Shown here: positions 23,149 through 34,568 of the stretch, one piece after another
Position numbering within the stretch: position 1 is the first letter of the stretch
How the letters are laid out: the number at the start of each line of letters is the position of its first letter
Assembly: GCA_034509755.1 (NCBI GenBank)
Contig: CM067542.1
Coordinates: 23,131,001-23,195,000 of the forward strand
DNA: 64,000 nucleotides
Direction of reading: 5' to 3'
From: Anisodus tanguticus
Lineage: Eukaryota > Streptophyta > Magnoliopsida > Solanales > Solanaceae
The notes under the pieces: model-generated
Seen by the model: the letters and a program-made list of their open reading frames with translations, nothing else
Told to the model about the DNA's origin: nothing
Databases searched by the model: none
Made by a program: the position numbers and the translations under genes

Positions 23149-23655
23149 CAGTAAATTGTATGTTGTATACTTGATGAAGTTTTTAGTCTCCAAATGAGTA
23201 GAAAGTTATGAAAACTTTAATCTCAACTGGAGTAGAAAATCCGAAGATTTTAGTCTCCAAACAACATATAAGTTCGTTACACCGAAACAACAAACATTTG
23301 TTTTTTCCAGTAAATTGTATGTTGTATACTTGATGAAGTTTTTATATCTTCAAATCAAGTACCCAAATGAGTAGAAAGTTATGAAAACTTTAATCTCAAC
23401 CGGAGTAGAAAATCCGAAGATTTTAGTGTCCAAACAACATATAAGTTCGTTACACCGAAACAACAAACATTTTTTTTTATTTTTTATTTTTCCAGTAAAT
23501 TGTATGTTGTATACTTGATGAAGTTTTTATATCTTCAAATCAAGTACCCAAATGAGTAGAAAGTTATGAAAACGCTAATCTCAACCGGAGTAGAAAATCC
23601 GAAGATTTTAGTCTCCAAACAACATACAAGTTCGTTACATCGAAACAACAAACAT
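23149..23655 (-). repeat. About 185-bp tandem repeat in the Copia-B leader, three copies
   Basis: Copies start at 23149, 23308 and 23493 with CAGTAAATTGTATGTTGTAT and end near AACAACAAACAT. The first lacks an internal segment (about 159 bp). They lie between the 5' LTR and gag. Poly-T or poly-A tracts separate the copies. Confidence 0.85.
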
Positions 23656-23759
23656 ACACCTTTTTTTTTCTTTTTTTTTCCTTTTTTTTTCTGACAATGT
23701 TCTGTAATTGTTAAACAAGAACAAATGAACAAAAAAATAATTATTAAATTCCTTAAGCT

Positions 23760-24243
23760 TGTTATCTCGTCTGTGTTCAAAAAATCAGAAAAAAAAACAA
23801 CCAAAACCAGAAAAACAGAAATTGGAAAAATAATGCGAAGTAAGAAAATATCCGAGACCACGAATTCTTGTGTGTCCTTAAGGAATTTAATCCCCTCACT
23901 TTGTACCCGAGGTTATGGATTACTTCCTCCCAGGATAAAACGGATATACCTGTCGCGGGGAGTAGAGGTACGTCAAACGCCTTCGACTTCGACGAACTCA
24001 AAGTTGGCAACGAAACACAAGTAAGACTCGATAGTTTTATTTGTGGAAAAAGAATGCGAGAATTTCAGATGCGAAATTTTTGTTTCAAAGTGTCTTAAAA
24101 ATGAGGCATTGCCTCGGTTTATATAGCCTCGAAGGTGCCTCTTCGGAATAGGTTGGTGATTGTTCGGAAAGGTTGCCTTCATTTTCCTTCCATTTCTCAT
24201 TCATACCAACTTGGCTAGTTTTATTCATTAACTAGCTTTAACA
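23760..24243 (-). repeat. Copia-B 5' LTR
   Basis: 484 bp, from TGTTATCTCG to TTTAACA on the + strand. The minus-strand TATA box is at 24118-24125. It has one copy of the 21-bp unit found four times in the partner. The sequence just inside the LTR (23759 downward) is not the usual tRNA-Met site. Confidence 0.87.
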
Positions 24244-24744
24244 ATATATATATATATATATGCACACGATGTACAATAATAGTACATGTATTGCATTCCA
24301 CCACTAGATCACCACCATAAAGCATATTAACCATCACTAAGAACAATTGTAAGCACCATTTCCATACAGGAAGAAGAAGAAGAAAAAGCTGAAGACAATT
24401 TCGAAAATTTTGATTTATTTTGTTGAGCTCGTAACTTGATTTGGTATCTGAAATTATAACTCGAAATTGTTTCATGACCTTACTTTGAAGTTGTTGATGG
24501 AAGGATTTAAGGTAAAGAAATTTGAAACCCATTTCATATTCGATTTTTAGATCTACAATCAAACGCAAGAAATTAAGATTGTTTTGTTGTTGATTTGAGT
24601 TTTATTGTCTGAGTTTTATTCTACAACAATAACATACCCAGTGAATTAGTTGGGTCATTTGCAAAAATGGCCTTATTTTGGGATGATTTTTAATTTTTGT
24701 CCCTCATATTTGTAATTTTTAATTTTTTTCCTTTAGTACTTTTT

Positions 24745-24976
24745 GGCGCGACATAATTTAGATTTCGCAAGGCATAATTTACTTTAACTTTGACATATGT
24801 ATCACAACATACATACAAATTATGCTAGACAAGGCAAAACTTTCAACTCAAACATAATTTGAAAAACGGCATAACTTTAGATTTCGCTCAACATAGTTTA
24901 CGTTTAACTTCGGCGTATGCATCATAACATCCACACACAAATTATGCTAGACAAAGCAAAATTTTCAACACAGGGC
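24745..24976. repeat. Direct repeat, two diverged copies of about 105 bp
   Basis: About 24747-24850 and 24871-24975 both carry TTTAGATTTCGC, a central CATAACAT/CACAACAT phrase, and AAATTATGCTAGACAA followed by GCAAAA. They are roughly 125 bp apart. Nature unknown. Confidence 0.6.
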
Positions 24977-25696
24977 TATTTTACTATATCTATGAAATTT
25001 CTCCAAGTATTTAAAGATCGAAACAATTTCAGATATATAGGTTTGAAGTTGTAAAAAATTGAATCTGAAATTGGTAATACATATACGTGACTGAACATCA
25101 GCTATATATAGTTGAAGTTTAGGAATTTTGCGTGCACTTCAGCTACATACGTTGAAGTTCAATTATACATGTGTGATGTTCAACTGAATAAATTTTTGCC
25201 CAAAAACAGCAATTTATTTTTTTAATTTTAATAATCCAACACATAATTCAACGCGTAAATCTACCTTTAGATGAGCTCAAATTTTAAACACAATTTATAA
25301 ATATCATAAAGAACAACCACAATCATCAATTTCTAAATAAATAAAAAAACAAATCTAACAAACTCTTTTGCGACAATGATAATTTGCCTATATTTTCAAG
25401 CATTTACAACACTCATTTTATTTAAGCTCATCTTTCGTAGGAGGAGAAAGTGGCATGTTTTGTCTGATATTTGTCAAAATTGAGTATAAATTTAATAATT
25501 AAAAAATTAAGTAAACTAAATAATAGTGTTCGAATAAGACACGCTGTGAAATATTTTGCCATTTGAAAGTGAAGAGTTTGTGCATGAATCGGGCTCAATT
25601 TTCTTTTTCAGAGTCTCCAGCTAAGTAGCTCATTATTATTATACTAGATCTCGTGGTAAACAGCCCTAACAATATCATAAAAGTTTGTCTGGTTGC

Positions 25697-26269
25697 CTAG
25701 TTTTTAAATTATTTGTTAATGTTTAGCCATCGTTTAAAATATAACAAAAAAATTATTTTTAAGGCTGATAAGCATTTTGTGTTGGAGTTCGAAGCTTTAA
25801 TAAATACAATTCAAACTCGAGCAAAAATTCCTTGAGTTTTGAATTGTGGCAATTCAAACTCCAACACTTTTTGAAATTTGAAACATGTACCATGAGTGGT
25901 TCCTATTTCACATGGTACCTCGAGATTATATATACACATACATGTGTGCATATATATATATATTAGTGAATTAAAATTAGTAAATAATTATTTTACTCAT
26001 GCTACCTCCTCATATAACGTGAAAAGTATTGTTTAACTCATGATACCTCTTCGAACTTAGAATACTTTTCTAGAGTTTCAACTTTTACAGGTAAAACTCT
26101 AGGAGAGTTCAAATAAGCAGTTCGAACTCCGAAATTTTCAAACTCCTAAAATCCAAACTTCAGTAAAAAAAATTATGGAGTTTTTTGTATTTTAACTAGA
26201 AATATTTTTATTCAAATTTTATTTTCGCTAAAATAACTAAACATTAAACAATTTTATAATACTAATTAG
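25697..26269. repeat. Weak candidate MITE with imperfect terminal inverted repeats
   Basis: The left end around CTAG and TTGTTAATGTTTAG is matched in inverse by the right end CTAAACATTAAACAA and CTAATTAG. The match is only moderate over about 45 bp and I could not define a target duplication. The interior has further short inverted matches. Confidence 0.3.
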
Positions 26270-26359
26270 TACTTAGTTAGCTATCAGTAAAGAGGCAATC
26301 TACTCATTTCTCCGAACAAGATATCTTCAAGAGTGGAAGTGAGATACTATATATTTGCA

Positions 26360-26546
26360 GAGGGGATTGAGAGAGTCCAGGATAGAGGCCTACGAGCAAC
26401 AAGTCCATGTAATTAGCACATTTGCTGTGGAAGGGCTTCATGACTTGTATACCCCAACCCATTATCCTCTCTGGGCGGCACGAGGCCCAAATCCAGGGAG
26501 ATCAGGGCCCAGGGATTATTGGCACTTATCCTCCTATTTTGTGCAG
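26360..26546 (+). other. Exon-like open segment, unknown protein fragment
   Basis: The stretch stands out as GC-richer than its AT-rich surroundings. It is preceded by TATATATTTGCAG and followed by GTATTTAATTTT, which look like plant acceptor and donor splice sites. It is open in one frame (QRGLRESRIEAYEQQVH onward to DYWHLSSYFVQV). I do not recognise the peptide. It could be a captured gene fragment, one exon of a gene otherwise outside or lost, or chance. Confidence 0.25.
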
Positions 26547-26978
26547 GTATTTAATTTTTGACCCTCATAGCAAATACTAATTTTTTTGTTGGACATAAAT
26601 TTATATTTTCGCATTATAATATCTTATAATTACAAGTTATGTCCTATATGACTTTTGCTCTTAAAAGAATTAGGCCCCCTTAGGCATAAGTTCGATTGCT
26701 AAAGGCAAAAACTAAAGACCAGCCCATTTGAAGAGCAAAAAGTGAAGGCAAAATCGTGCAATTTCTTCTAAATCACCATTTGTCAATGACTCAATGGTGA
26801 TCGTATACTGATTTAGAGATTCATAAATCAATATTTTACCTATTTTTCAAAAACTTGTTTTAGGTTCAGTAAAGGCGCCAGTGTGAATAAATGGAAGTGA
26901 GATTTTGAGAATTGAACCTTAATAGGAGGAGGAGATTGAAGTGATTGATGAAACTAAACTTTGCACCTGTAAGATACA
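26547..26978. other. Intergenic, no gene seen
   Basis: AT-rich sequence between the exon-like segment and the Copia-C target duplication. No motif was recognised. Confidence 0.6.
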
Positions 26979-26983
26979 AATAT

Positions 26984-27204
26984 TGAGGGAAATTAATTCC
27001 TTCACTATTTCATTCCAATGATTGTAAATATATACAATATTACAATGTAGTACTAATCTAAGTTTACCTAAAATATAAGATGGTAATCCACCTAATTGAT
27101 GACTAATTGATTTACAATGATAATTACAAGATTACATCTTAATTAGTAGTGATTGGAAATAATTATGGGATTGTCCCATAATTATTCCCATAATTATTCT
27201 TACG
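26984..27204 (-). repeat. Copia-C 3' LTR
   Basis: 221 bp matching 35942-36139. The extra length comes from small internal duplications around ATTGATGACTAATTGA and the terminal CCCATAATTATT. The base pairing with the first T of TGTAAGAAT is mutated (27204). Confidence 0.82.
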
Positions 27205-28716
27205 GTCCCTCGCTGTCTTAGCGGGAGGTTATCGAATGTTGAGATTGTCCCTGAAATGAGATTGTCCCTGAAATCATTAAAGAGTACGCGTGGAAGACCT
27301 TTCGTGAAGATGTCTGCAATCTGATAACGGGACGGTACATGGAGAACCCGGACTTGTCCACGGGCAACCTTTTCTCGAACGAATAAGATATCCATTTCGA
27401 TATGCTTTGTGTGTTGATGCCGAACTGGATTACCGGATAAGTATATCACACTCACATTATCACAATAAACAACAGTTGCCTTCTCAATCGAACAGTGGAG
27501 CTCTAAGAGAAGATTACGGAGTCAACACGATTCAACGACCACATTGGCTACCCCACGGTATTCTGCCTCAACGCTTGAGCGAGACAAAGTTGGTTGACGT
27601 TTGGATGACCATGAAATCAAGTTATCCCCCAAAAAACATACAATAAACCGAGGTTGAATATCGTGTGTCCGGGCAGCCACCCCAATCCGCATCAGTATAA
27701 GAGGATAGAGTCGAGATGGAGGATTTATACAAATGTAATCCAAACTGAATAGTACCTTGGATGTACAGCAGAATCCGTTTGAGAGCCCACATATATTCCT
27801 CGTTTGGATCATGCATATGCAAACACACCTATTGAACAGCATAGGAGATATCAGGTCTCGTGAAAGTGAGGTACTACAAGGCCCCTGCGAGACTGCGGTA
27901 GTGTGTAGGATCACTGTATGAAGCCCCTGCAGTATTACTCAATTTGGCTTTTATATCCACTGGAGTATGCGATTGCTTGCAGGATGACATACGGTTTTTT
28001 CAAGTATTTCCTCGACGTATTTCTTCTGACTTAGAAACAGACCACCTGCATATTGAGTAACAGCAATGCCCAAAAAATAATTTAAATGACCCAAATTCTT
28101 CATCGCAAATTCTGTTGCGAGAAGGGACATAATAGACTAGCGAAGGGAGGTAGATGATGTAGTGAGAATGATTGTCATCTACATATAGGAGAATATACGC
28201 CATGTCACTACCCTTCTTATAAATGAATAATGATTGATCGGACTTGCTATGGGAGAAACCAATAGTGGATACAAAACCTGCAAACCTGTTATACCAAGCC
28301 CGTAGAGCTTGTTTCAAACCATATAGGGACTTTTTCAGCAGGAACACATAATCTCGATATGTAGGGTCTCGAAAACCCAGCGGCTGGTGCATGTAAACTG
28401 TTTCCTATAGATGGCAATGCAAAAATGCATTTTTGACATCTAACTGATGAATAGTCCATAATTTGGACAGTGCCAGGCTAAGAACCGTCTGGATAGTTGT
28501 TAGCTTAACCATCCGACTAAAAGTTTCTTTACAATCTACTCCAACCTGCTGAGACCTGTCATCACCAACAAGACGAGCTTTGTATCTCGCAAAAGAGCCA
28601 TCAGAATTCTTTTTGTGACAGAAAACCCACATAGACCTAATAATGTTCACAGTAGATGGACGGGGCACTAATTCCCACGTCTTATTTTCAATAAGATCAT
28701 TAATTTTGTCTAACAT
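27205..28716 (-). pseudogene. pol: Copia-C reverse transcriptase and RNase H (degenerate)
   Basis: 28716-28405 has KTWELVPRPSTVNIIRSMWV, ARLVGDDRSQQVGVDCKETF and QLDVKNAFLHCHL. After a stop, 28392-28000 has KSLYGLKQALRAWYNRFAGF and the YVDD box (28185-28174). RNase H follows at 27914-27622 (YTDADWGGCPDTRYSTS) and 27455-27132 (HQHTKHIEMDILFVREKVA and ADIFTKGLPR). Stops and frameshifts separate the parts. Confidence 0.82.
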
Positions 28717-28885
28717 GGTAGCCTTCTGATTCGGGTCTGATAAAGCTGCTTTGGGATTTTCTGGTATGGGTGATGGTTGAACCGAAGATAGTAAGTTAAA
28801 CTAATGTTTGTGTTGAAAAACCCCGTGCATGGCACGAGTTTCAATGGTCCGAGGTTGTACTGTCATCGGTTGGGTGGTAGGGATC

Positions 28886-29905
28886 TCAGGGGGTGGAGTA
28901 GAGTCCAAGTTTGAAGGCATGGGCCTGGTTGTTACGGGGTGGCGGGTCAAGTGGTGGTTGATTATTGAGATGGTGGTGTAAAATGGGATGTATTCCGTTG
29001 TCTAAAAAATCATATGAAGGTGAGGATGCCACACGAGACTTAGCAAACGGGAATTTAGACTCATAAAAAATTACGTGAAGAGAGATAATAACTTTCCCCG
29101 TCGCCATATCAAAACATTTATATCCCCTATGATTTAATGGATATCCCAAAAATACGCAAGGAGTCGACCTAGCCTGCAACTTGTGAATGGAAGTAGAAGG
29201 AAACAAAGGAAAACACAAACACCTGCAAATGTGTAAAAGATGGAAGACGATGATACAACATTTGTGTAGGGGACACATTGGAGAGCAATTTACTAGGAAA
29301 AATATTTAAAAGATAGGTTGCCATTTGAAGTGCATGGTGCCAAAAATTCAGTAGTGTGGAAGAATGCACAAGGATGGTGCGAATCACATTATTAATTATT
29401 CAAATTTTTCTTTCGGCTTTCCCATTTTGTGGTGATGTATGTGGACACAAAATACACAAAGACATCCTCTTTTGGTGACAAAAATCTTTAAAATGGGTAT
29501 TTATGAATTTCCCCCATTGTCACACTGAAAACATTTAATTGATTTGCCAAATTGAGTTTTGATAAAAACACTAAATTATTTTAAAATGGTATAGGTTTGT
29601 GATTTATGTCCTAAGGGAAAAGTTCACAAAAAATTCGAATAATCATCTAGAATTAGCAGATAGTACTTATGACCTGCAGAACTCAAAACATGTGATGTCA
29701 ACAAATCACAATGCAAAATATCAAACGGCATAAAAGTATAAGAAGCAGATGACGCAAAATGGAGCTTAACATGTTTACCAATCACACATGATGACAAACA
29801 GGAGAGTACAAAGTTCGTTTACAAGAAAACAAATTATTCTTCCTAAGAGAATTAAAAACCGGTGCTCCTGGGTGACCCAGCCGATTGTGCCAGACAATAG
29901 GAGAA
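28886..29905 (-). pseudogene. pol: Copia-C integrase (degenerate)
   Basis: 29387-29169 (LNFWHHALQMATYLLNIFPS) and 29278-28886 (QARSTPCVFLGYPLNHRGYK) are the integrase C-terminal region and the linker to RT. The catalytic core at 29400-29800 is frameshifted but recognisable by comparison with Copia-E. The zinc-domain phrase VWHNRLGHPG reads just inside the solo-LTR insertion point. Confidence 0.75.
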
Positions 29906-30887
29906 ATGGCGGTTGACACCCAATTTTGTCCCATCTTTTTCGATTTATTTGCAATTTTAAATATTTTTTAACACCTCAAAACAATTTTAATCTATATACA
30001 TACATGCGTATATATATATATATTATTATTCTCTTATTATTATTATTATTCGCATTTTTTACTAACATTTGCATTTTTATCATAATCATAAGTTTTATCC
30101 GAAAATTCTATGTTATTTTATTCTCGCAAAATTGCATCGCATTTCCATTTTTTTAAGCATTAAACATTTCGCAAATATTATATTTTATTATTATCACATC
30201 GTTATGTTATTTTAAATAATTCACATCTTTTACAAAACAAAAATAATATTTTTAATGTTAAACCCCTTTTATATTTTTTTTAACCCAAAACAATTTCTAA
30301 CCCATTTTATTTTCCCAACCCAAAACAATTCCTACCCAAAACAATTCCCCTAACCAAACCAAAACCCAACCCCCTTCCTTATTTTCGGCCAAACCCAATT
30401 CAACTCCCCCTTTTTTTGGCCCAACCGAAACCCCTTTTACCAAGCCCAACCATCCCTAAATCTCTAACCCAAATAAATATCAACCCACCCGAAATTCCCT
30501 TACCAAAGCCCAACACCCCTTATTCCCTAAACCCATCACCCGAAACCCCACCAACCGAAGCCCAACACCCGACCCAGGCCCAACCGGCCGACCCACAAAC
30601 CTTTTCCCTTTTATTTCTCCCCCCAAAACCAAACACCCCCCTAAACAAAAACAAAACTCAAAACCCTAACACCCCTAACCTTCAACTCGCCGCCACCCTA
30701 CGTCGCCGCACCCTACACCCCTGCCCCTCACACCGCCGCCTGATACCACCAACCTACCCCATCACCTCTCACCACAACACATGCCCCGAAAATCTCCCAA
30801 AATTTGACTTTTGTTTCCCCTTTTATTTGAAATTCGAATTCATTTTTTAAGGGGTATGGGGGGGAGGGTGAACGTTGGGTTGATACC

Positions 30888-30894
30888 TATAAAA
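30888..30894 (+). promoter_or_regulatory. TATA box of the solo LTR
   Basis: TATAAAA within TTGATACCTATAAAACCCC. It is the best core-promoter candidate in this LTR and would place U3 at about 1 kb. Confidence 0.5.
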
Positions 30895-32720
30895 CCCCCT
30901 TTTTTGCTCATTGTTGGGGGAGGTTTTTTTTTGGGGATTTCGGATTCCAAAGGTTTTTTTTTGAGGAGTTTTAGGTCGATTTTTAAGTTTGAAATTTAGG
31001 TTTAAGTTTTGGTTGTATTGTATTTGTTTGTATTGTTCTTCACTAAAAAATATCCGAAATCTTCTTAAGAACACTTCTTCTTTCTTGCATGTGTTCTTCA
31101 ACTTAAAGATTCCGAAAATATAGGTCGAAATTATTGGGTTTTGGTGTTTGAAAATCTGGAATTTTGCTATTTTTCACTCTTTTTGGGTTCCGGGTCGGGT
31201 CGATCGAGTCAAGTCAAAACCCGGGTCGAAATTTTAGGTTTTTAGTTTGGGTTTGAAGATTACAAACTCAAGTTTCTTTGTTCTTAATTTTGGTTAAGAA
31301 TCACCTCTTTTGTTCCTTAATTTCAATCCGAAAACCCCTTTGTTCTTCACATTTCGGGTTGGGTCAAAAAATCCGAAAAATACTACTTTTCTTTTCCCTA
31401 AATTTCACCCTCAAAATATCTGATTTTTAGTTCGATTCGGGTCGGGTCATCAGTCCGGGTCGGGTCGAAATTTGGATCCAAAATTTAAAATCAGAGCTCC
31501 AAAAATCTGAAAATCAGCCTTTCTAAAATCAAAAAAATCAGAATTCCGAAAATCAGAATTCCAAAATAACGTCTCCGAGCGAATTCGATGATTCGAAACA
31601 CGCCTCGGTTCGCTGCCCGGAGAAGGTCAGTAAATTCACTTTCTTTCTAATATTTTGCTATTTAATTCGTGTTCTGTATGATGTGACTATGTGTTTGGTT
31701 AAATGTATTTAGCTTAATTTAGTTGTTTAAATCTGTTAGTTTAGATTAAAGTAGGTTAGTTATAGCTTATTATAGTATGTTTGGTGTTGATTCATTTCTT
31801 GGAGTAAACATATTTGGTATGTATTAATGACTACTTTAGAGCATTTAATTAGCTATCAAATGTAAGTAAAAAGACTGTTGGTTCTATTTTGCTATCTAGG
31901 AGTATGTGTCTATTCTGTCTTGGCTTATGTATTTTTCAAGTCTAAATGCCTTGTTTGTTTGATTCTATGATCATGTTTGTCTATATCAGAATCAGTTTTA
32001 AAATAAAAGCGGTCCATATCAGAGTAGGAGATTAGTTTAATGTTATGTTGGACAAAGCATGTATACGTATCTGTTCATCTGTTTTGGATAGTCAACTCAA
32101 GGTCTTGAATTGGGATTGGCAGTTGTTTAAGTTAAAATTTAACACATGAGGCACCCTGGTGAGATTTCTACCTACGTGAGGCTGGTAATATTGTGTTTGA
32201 TCTGGCTGCAAATTTGTCCCTACCTGTATGAACTTATTCTTGATGAAACCTATAGTTTGTGTAAAAATCAGCATGTGTTTATTGCTTCAAGGAGTTATAT
32301 GTATGGAACACTTGCATGAAAAGATAAAAAAAAATCTGAATGGTTTAGTTAAGTGTCCTTTTATCCCACTTGTTTTATTCTTGTTTTGATGAACTGATTG
32401 CCAAGAAAATCTAAGTAAGGTATGTGTGTGTTTGCTTGCCTAACTTGAATTCTATAATGTGAAATCATGAATCATCTCCCCTTTGTATCATTTCTGGTGT
32501 TAGGAGAGAAATCACATAGACTATCAATAGGGTCATATGCCTTAAAATTGAAATGAATCTTAGATGCTTTAATCACGTTCAGGTAATGCTAGGTGGAATG
32601 TATGCAGTGGTGTTAAAAGGGAAAATACTTGCATTGTATATTGCATATTGTCTCTTTTGGGTTCATTCACTTGCCTTTTCTTTGTGTTAAGCTTTGTTAT
32701 AGGTGCTGAATATACACATT

Positions 32721-32721
<1 letters not shown>

Positions 32722-32756
<35 letters not shown>
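32722..32756. repeat. TA dinucleotide microsatellite
   Basis: About 17 TA units in an uninterrupted run inside the solo LTR. Confidence 0.95.
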
Positions 32757-32757
<1 letters not shown>

Positions 32758-34154
32758 GACTTGTATGTCTTGTATACCTAGTATATTTGATGTATAAGAT
32801 GGGTATATCCTCTCGTATATTATTTATTCATAAATATGAATACATGTTAATGGGATTTATCGCATATTGGGTTGGTTGGTTTCCCTCCTTCAAGTCTGAA
32901 AAATCATATGTTTGTAACCTATTTATATATTTACCTATTTTCACATTTTAAAATCATGAACTTAGATATATGTTTGTGTATCAAATTTGAGCCCGAACAA
33001 CATATTATTTTTGATGAATCGTTTATTTATACTTTATTATGTCTATATTTTCATGATTCGTCTACTAATCCTTTTCTTTTATTTCATTTACATGAAATGC
33101 ATCGGGAGCTACAAAGAGTCGTTATGAGACTCATCATGATTATTGTCAAATGAAGACCCGCATCCACATTCCTTGCATTCTTCGGCCTCGGGATTTCCAA
33201 ACAAATAGGGTGAGATGATATCGTCATCTGCTTTAGTTCCCTTCCATTGTTATTCTTTATTTTCGTTATTTTTATTTGGGTCTGTAATAATTATTTAATG
33301 CTTGTGTGATTGTTAGGATATTTAGAATAATTAGGCCATGAATGGATAATTAATAGGGTAGTCCAAAACCGTCGCTAGTTTATTCATTTGTAGGCTCAGT
33401 TAACTCAAACTTAGAAACCCATCGCTAGTTATTTACTTTAGGCTCGTTAGTTTCAAAAATTGGAAATCCGTTGCTAGTTTGTTTATTTTAGGCGCGCCAT
33501 GCGTGTTCAAACTTTCAAAACAGTCAGCTTGTATTTGAATCTTAAACATATGTATAAGGCTTTGTTTTATACAATCTTATGATTTAAAATGACTTGCTAA
33601 AAATCATTTCTTTATATTAGTAATAAATTGCTTTTTCCCTTTTTATTATCAATTGCGAAATAAGTATTTTATTAAACTTTCATACAAATGTATTCTTATC
33701 CAAAAAACAACTTTATATGTGTTTTATAAATCATACTTTACAATGTCATGCATACTCTTTCAGATTTCATACCAGGGATTATTCTTGCAACTATTTTTGC
33801 AATAAAAGAAAATCATTACTTTAAAGCATTCTCTTTAAACATTATTCTTAAAATGTATGCATGTTTTAGTATAATATTAACTTGAGTTTGATCGGATAAC
33901 TGCAAGTTAGCGGATCTTAAAGGACGTCTAACCCTTTCCCTTTAGGATAATAAAGAACCCTTACCTAGAATCTCAATAGTTTCGTAGACATTAGAATTGG
34001 AGTTATAATGCATCATTTTTAGTTAATATTCAGGTGTCCTAATTCACTATAAAAAATAATTAGGTGGCGACTCATTAATCCAATACCCAGGAATCACTGG
34101 ATATGTTGTGCTCCGCTTTTGATCCGCGGGTTGAAAAACGGGCGCGACAATGGC

Positions 34155-34568
34155 AGCAAAGGTGGATGGTTTGGTTATGCGGTTGTTGGAAACATAAGTG
34201 ATGAGATACAGGCCCCCCGTGCTATTACATCTCATGAGTGGCATCCCCATATGAAAATTCTTCACAGAAAAGCCAAACGGATCAAAATTCACAGAAACAT
34301 TGTTGTCAATTGTAAAACGTCTAACATATATCAAGTTTTTAATTAATTTTGGTGCATGTACGATGTTTTTTAAGTATAATGGAGGATGTGGAGATGGTAG
34401 TGTTACCTGACCAATACCACGAATTAGAATTTCCTGATCACTGCCGACAACAATATTTTTATTAGTGCTCATATTGAAATAAGACCAGAGATTAACTTGA
34501 GATGTCGTCATGTGTGACGTAGCCCCTGTGTCTATGTACCATGACTTGTCTGTAACATTTAGATTCAT
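34155..34568 (-). pseudogene. pol: Copia-C protease and pre-integrase (degenerate)
   Basis: The minus frame begins DKSWYIDTGATSHMT, with an intact aspartic protease D-T-G-A-T loop. It continues into the conserved HPPLYLKNIVHAPKLIKNL and FDPFGFSVK segments shared with Copia-E and -F. The solo LTR interrupts it at 34150. Confidence 0.82.

Larger units (their letters stand above)
17901..24243 (-). mobile_element. Copia-B, Ty1/copia retrotransposon (minus strand)
   Basis: Flanked by the 5-bp duplication ATATA (17896-17900, 24244-24248) inside a TA microsatellite. LTRs run TGTTAAAGC to GAGATAACA when read on the minus strand. The internal order from right to left is leader repeats, gag with zinc knuckle, protease, integrase, RT, RNase H, a long untranslated tail and a PPT. 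The 6343-bp length is on the long side for copia because of the leader and tail. Gag and RNase H sequences relate it to Copia-D. Multiple frameshifts make it inactive. Confidence 0.88.
24249..26355. other. Intergenic, AT-rich, diverged repeats
   Basis: No gene recognised. It holds the continuation of the TA microsatellite, the direct repeats at 24745-24976, and a weak inverted-repeat element at 25697-26269. Confidence 0.6.
29911..34149 (+). mobile_element. 4.2-kb solo LTR inserted in Copia-C
   Basis: Flanked by the duplication ATGGC (29906-29910, 34150-34154). The copia frame reads through the two flanks as FAAI, so the insertion cut one codon region. It starts GGTTGACACCCAATTTTGTC (first base probably mutated from T) and ends GGGCGCGACA. 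It has no gag or pol. A TATA box (TATAAAA) at 30888-30894 is followed by about 3.2 kb. A C-rich tract fills about 30300-30780, and a long TA run lies at 32722-32756. Size and termini suggest an LTR of the Tat/Ogre gypsy group (inference); a LARD-like non-autonomous element is the alternative. Confidence 0.75.

Noticed and set aside
30416..30850. Proline-rich open frame of 144 codons in the solo LTR
   Set aside because: It is a C-rich low-complexity tract upstream of the LTR TATA box, without homologous domains.
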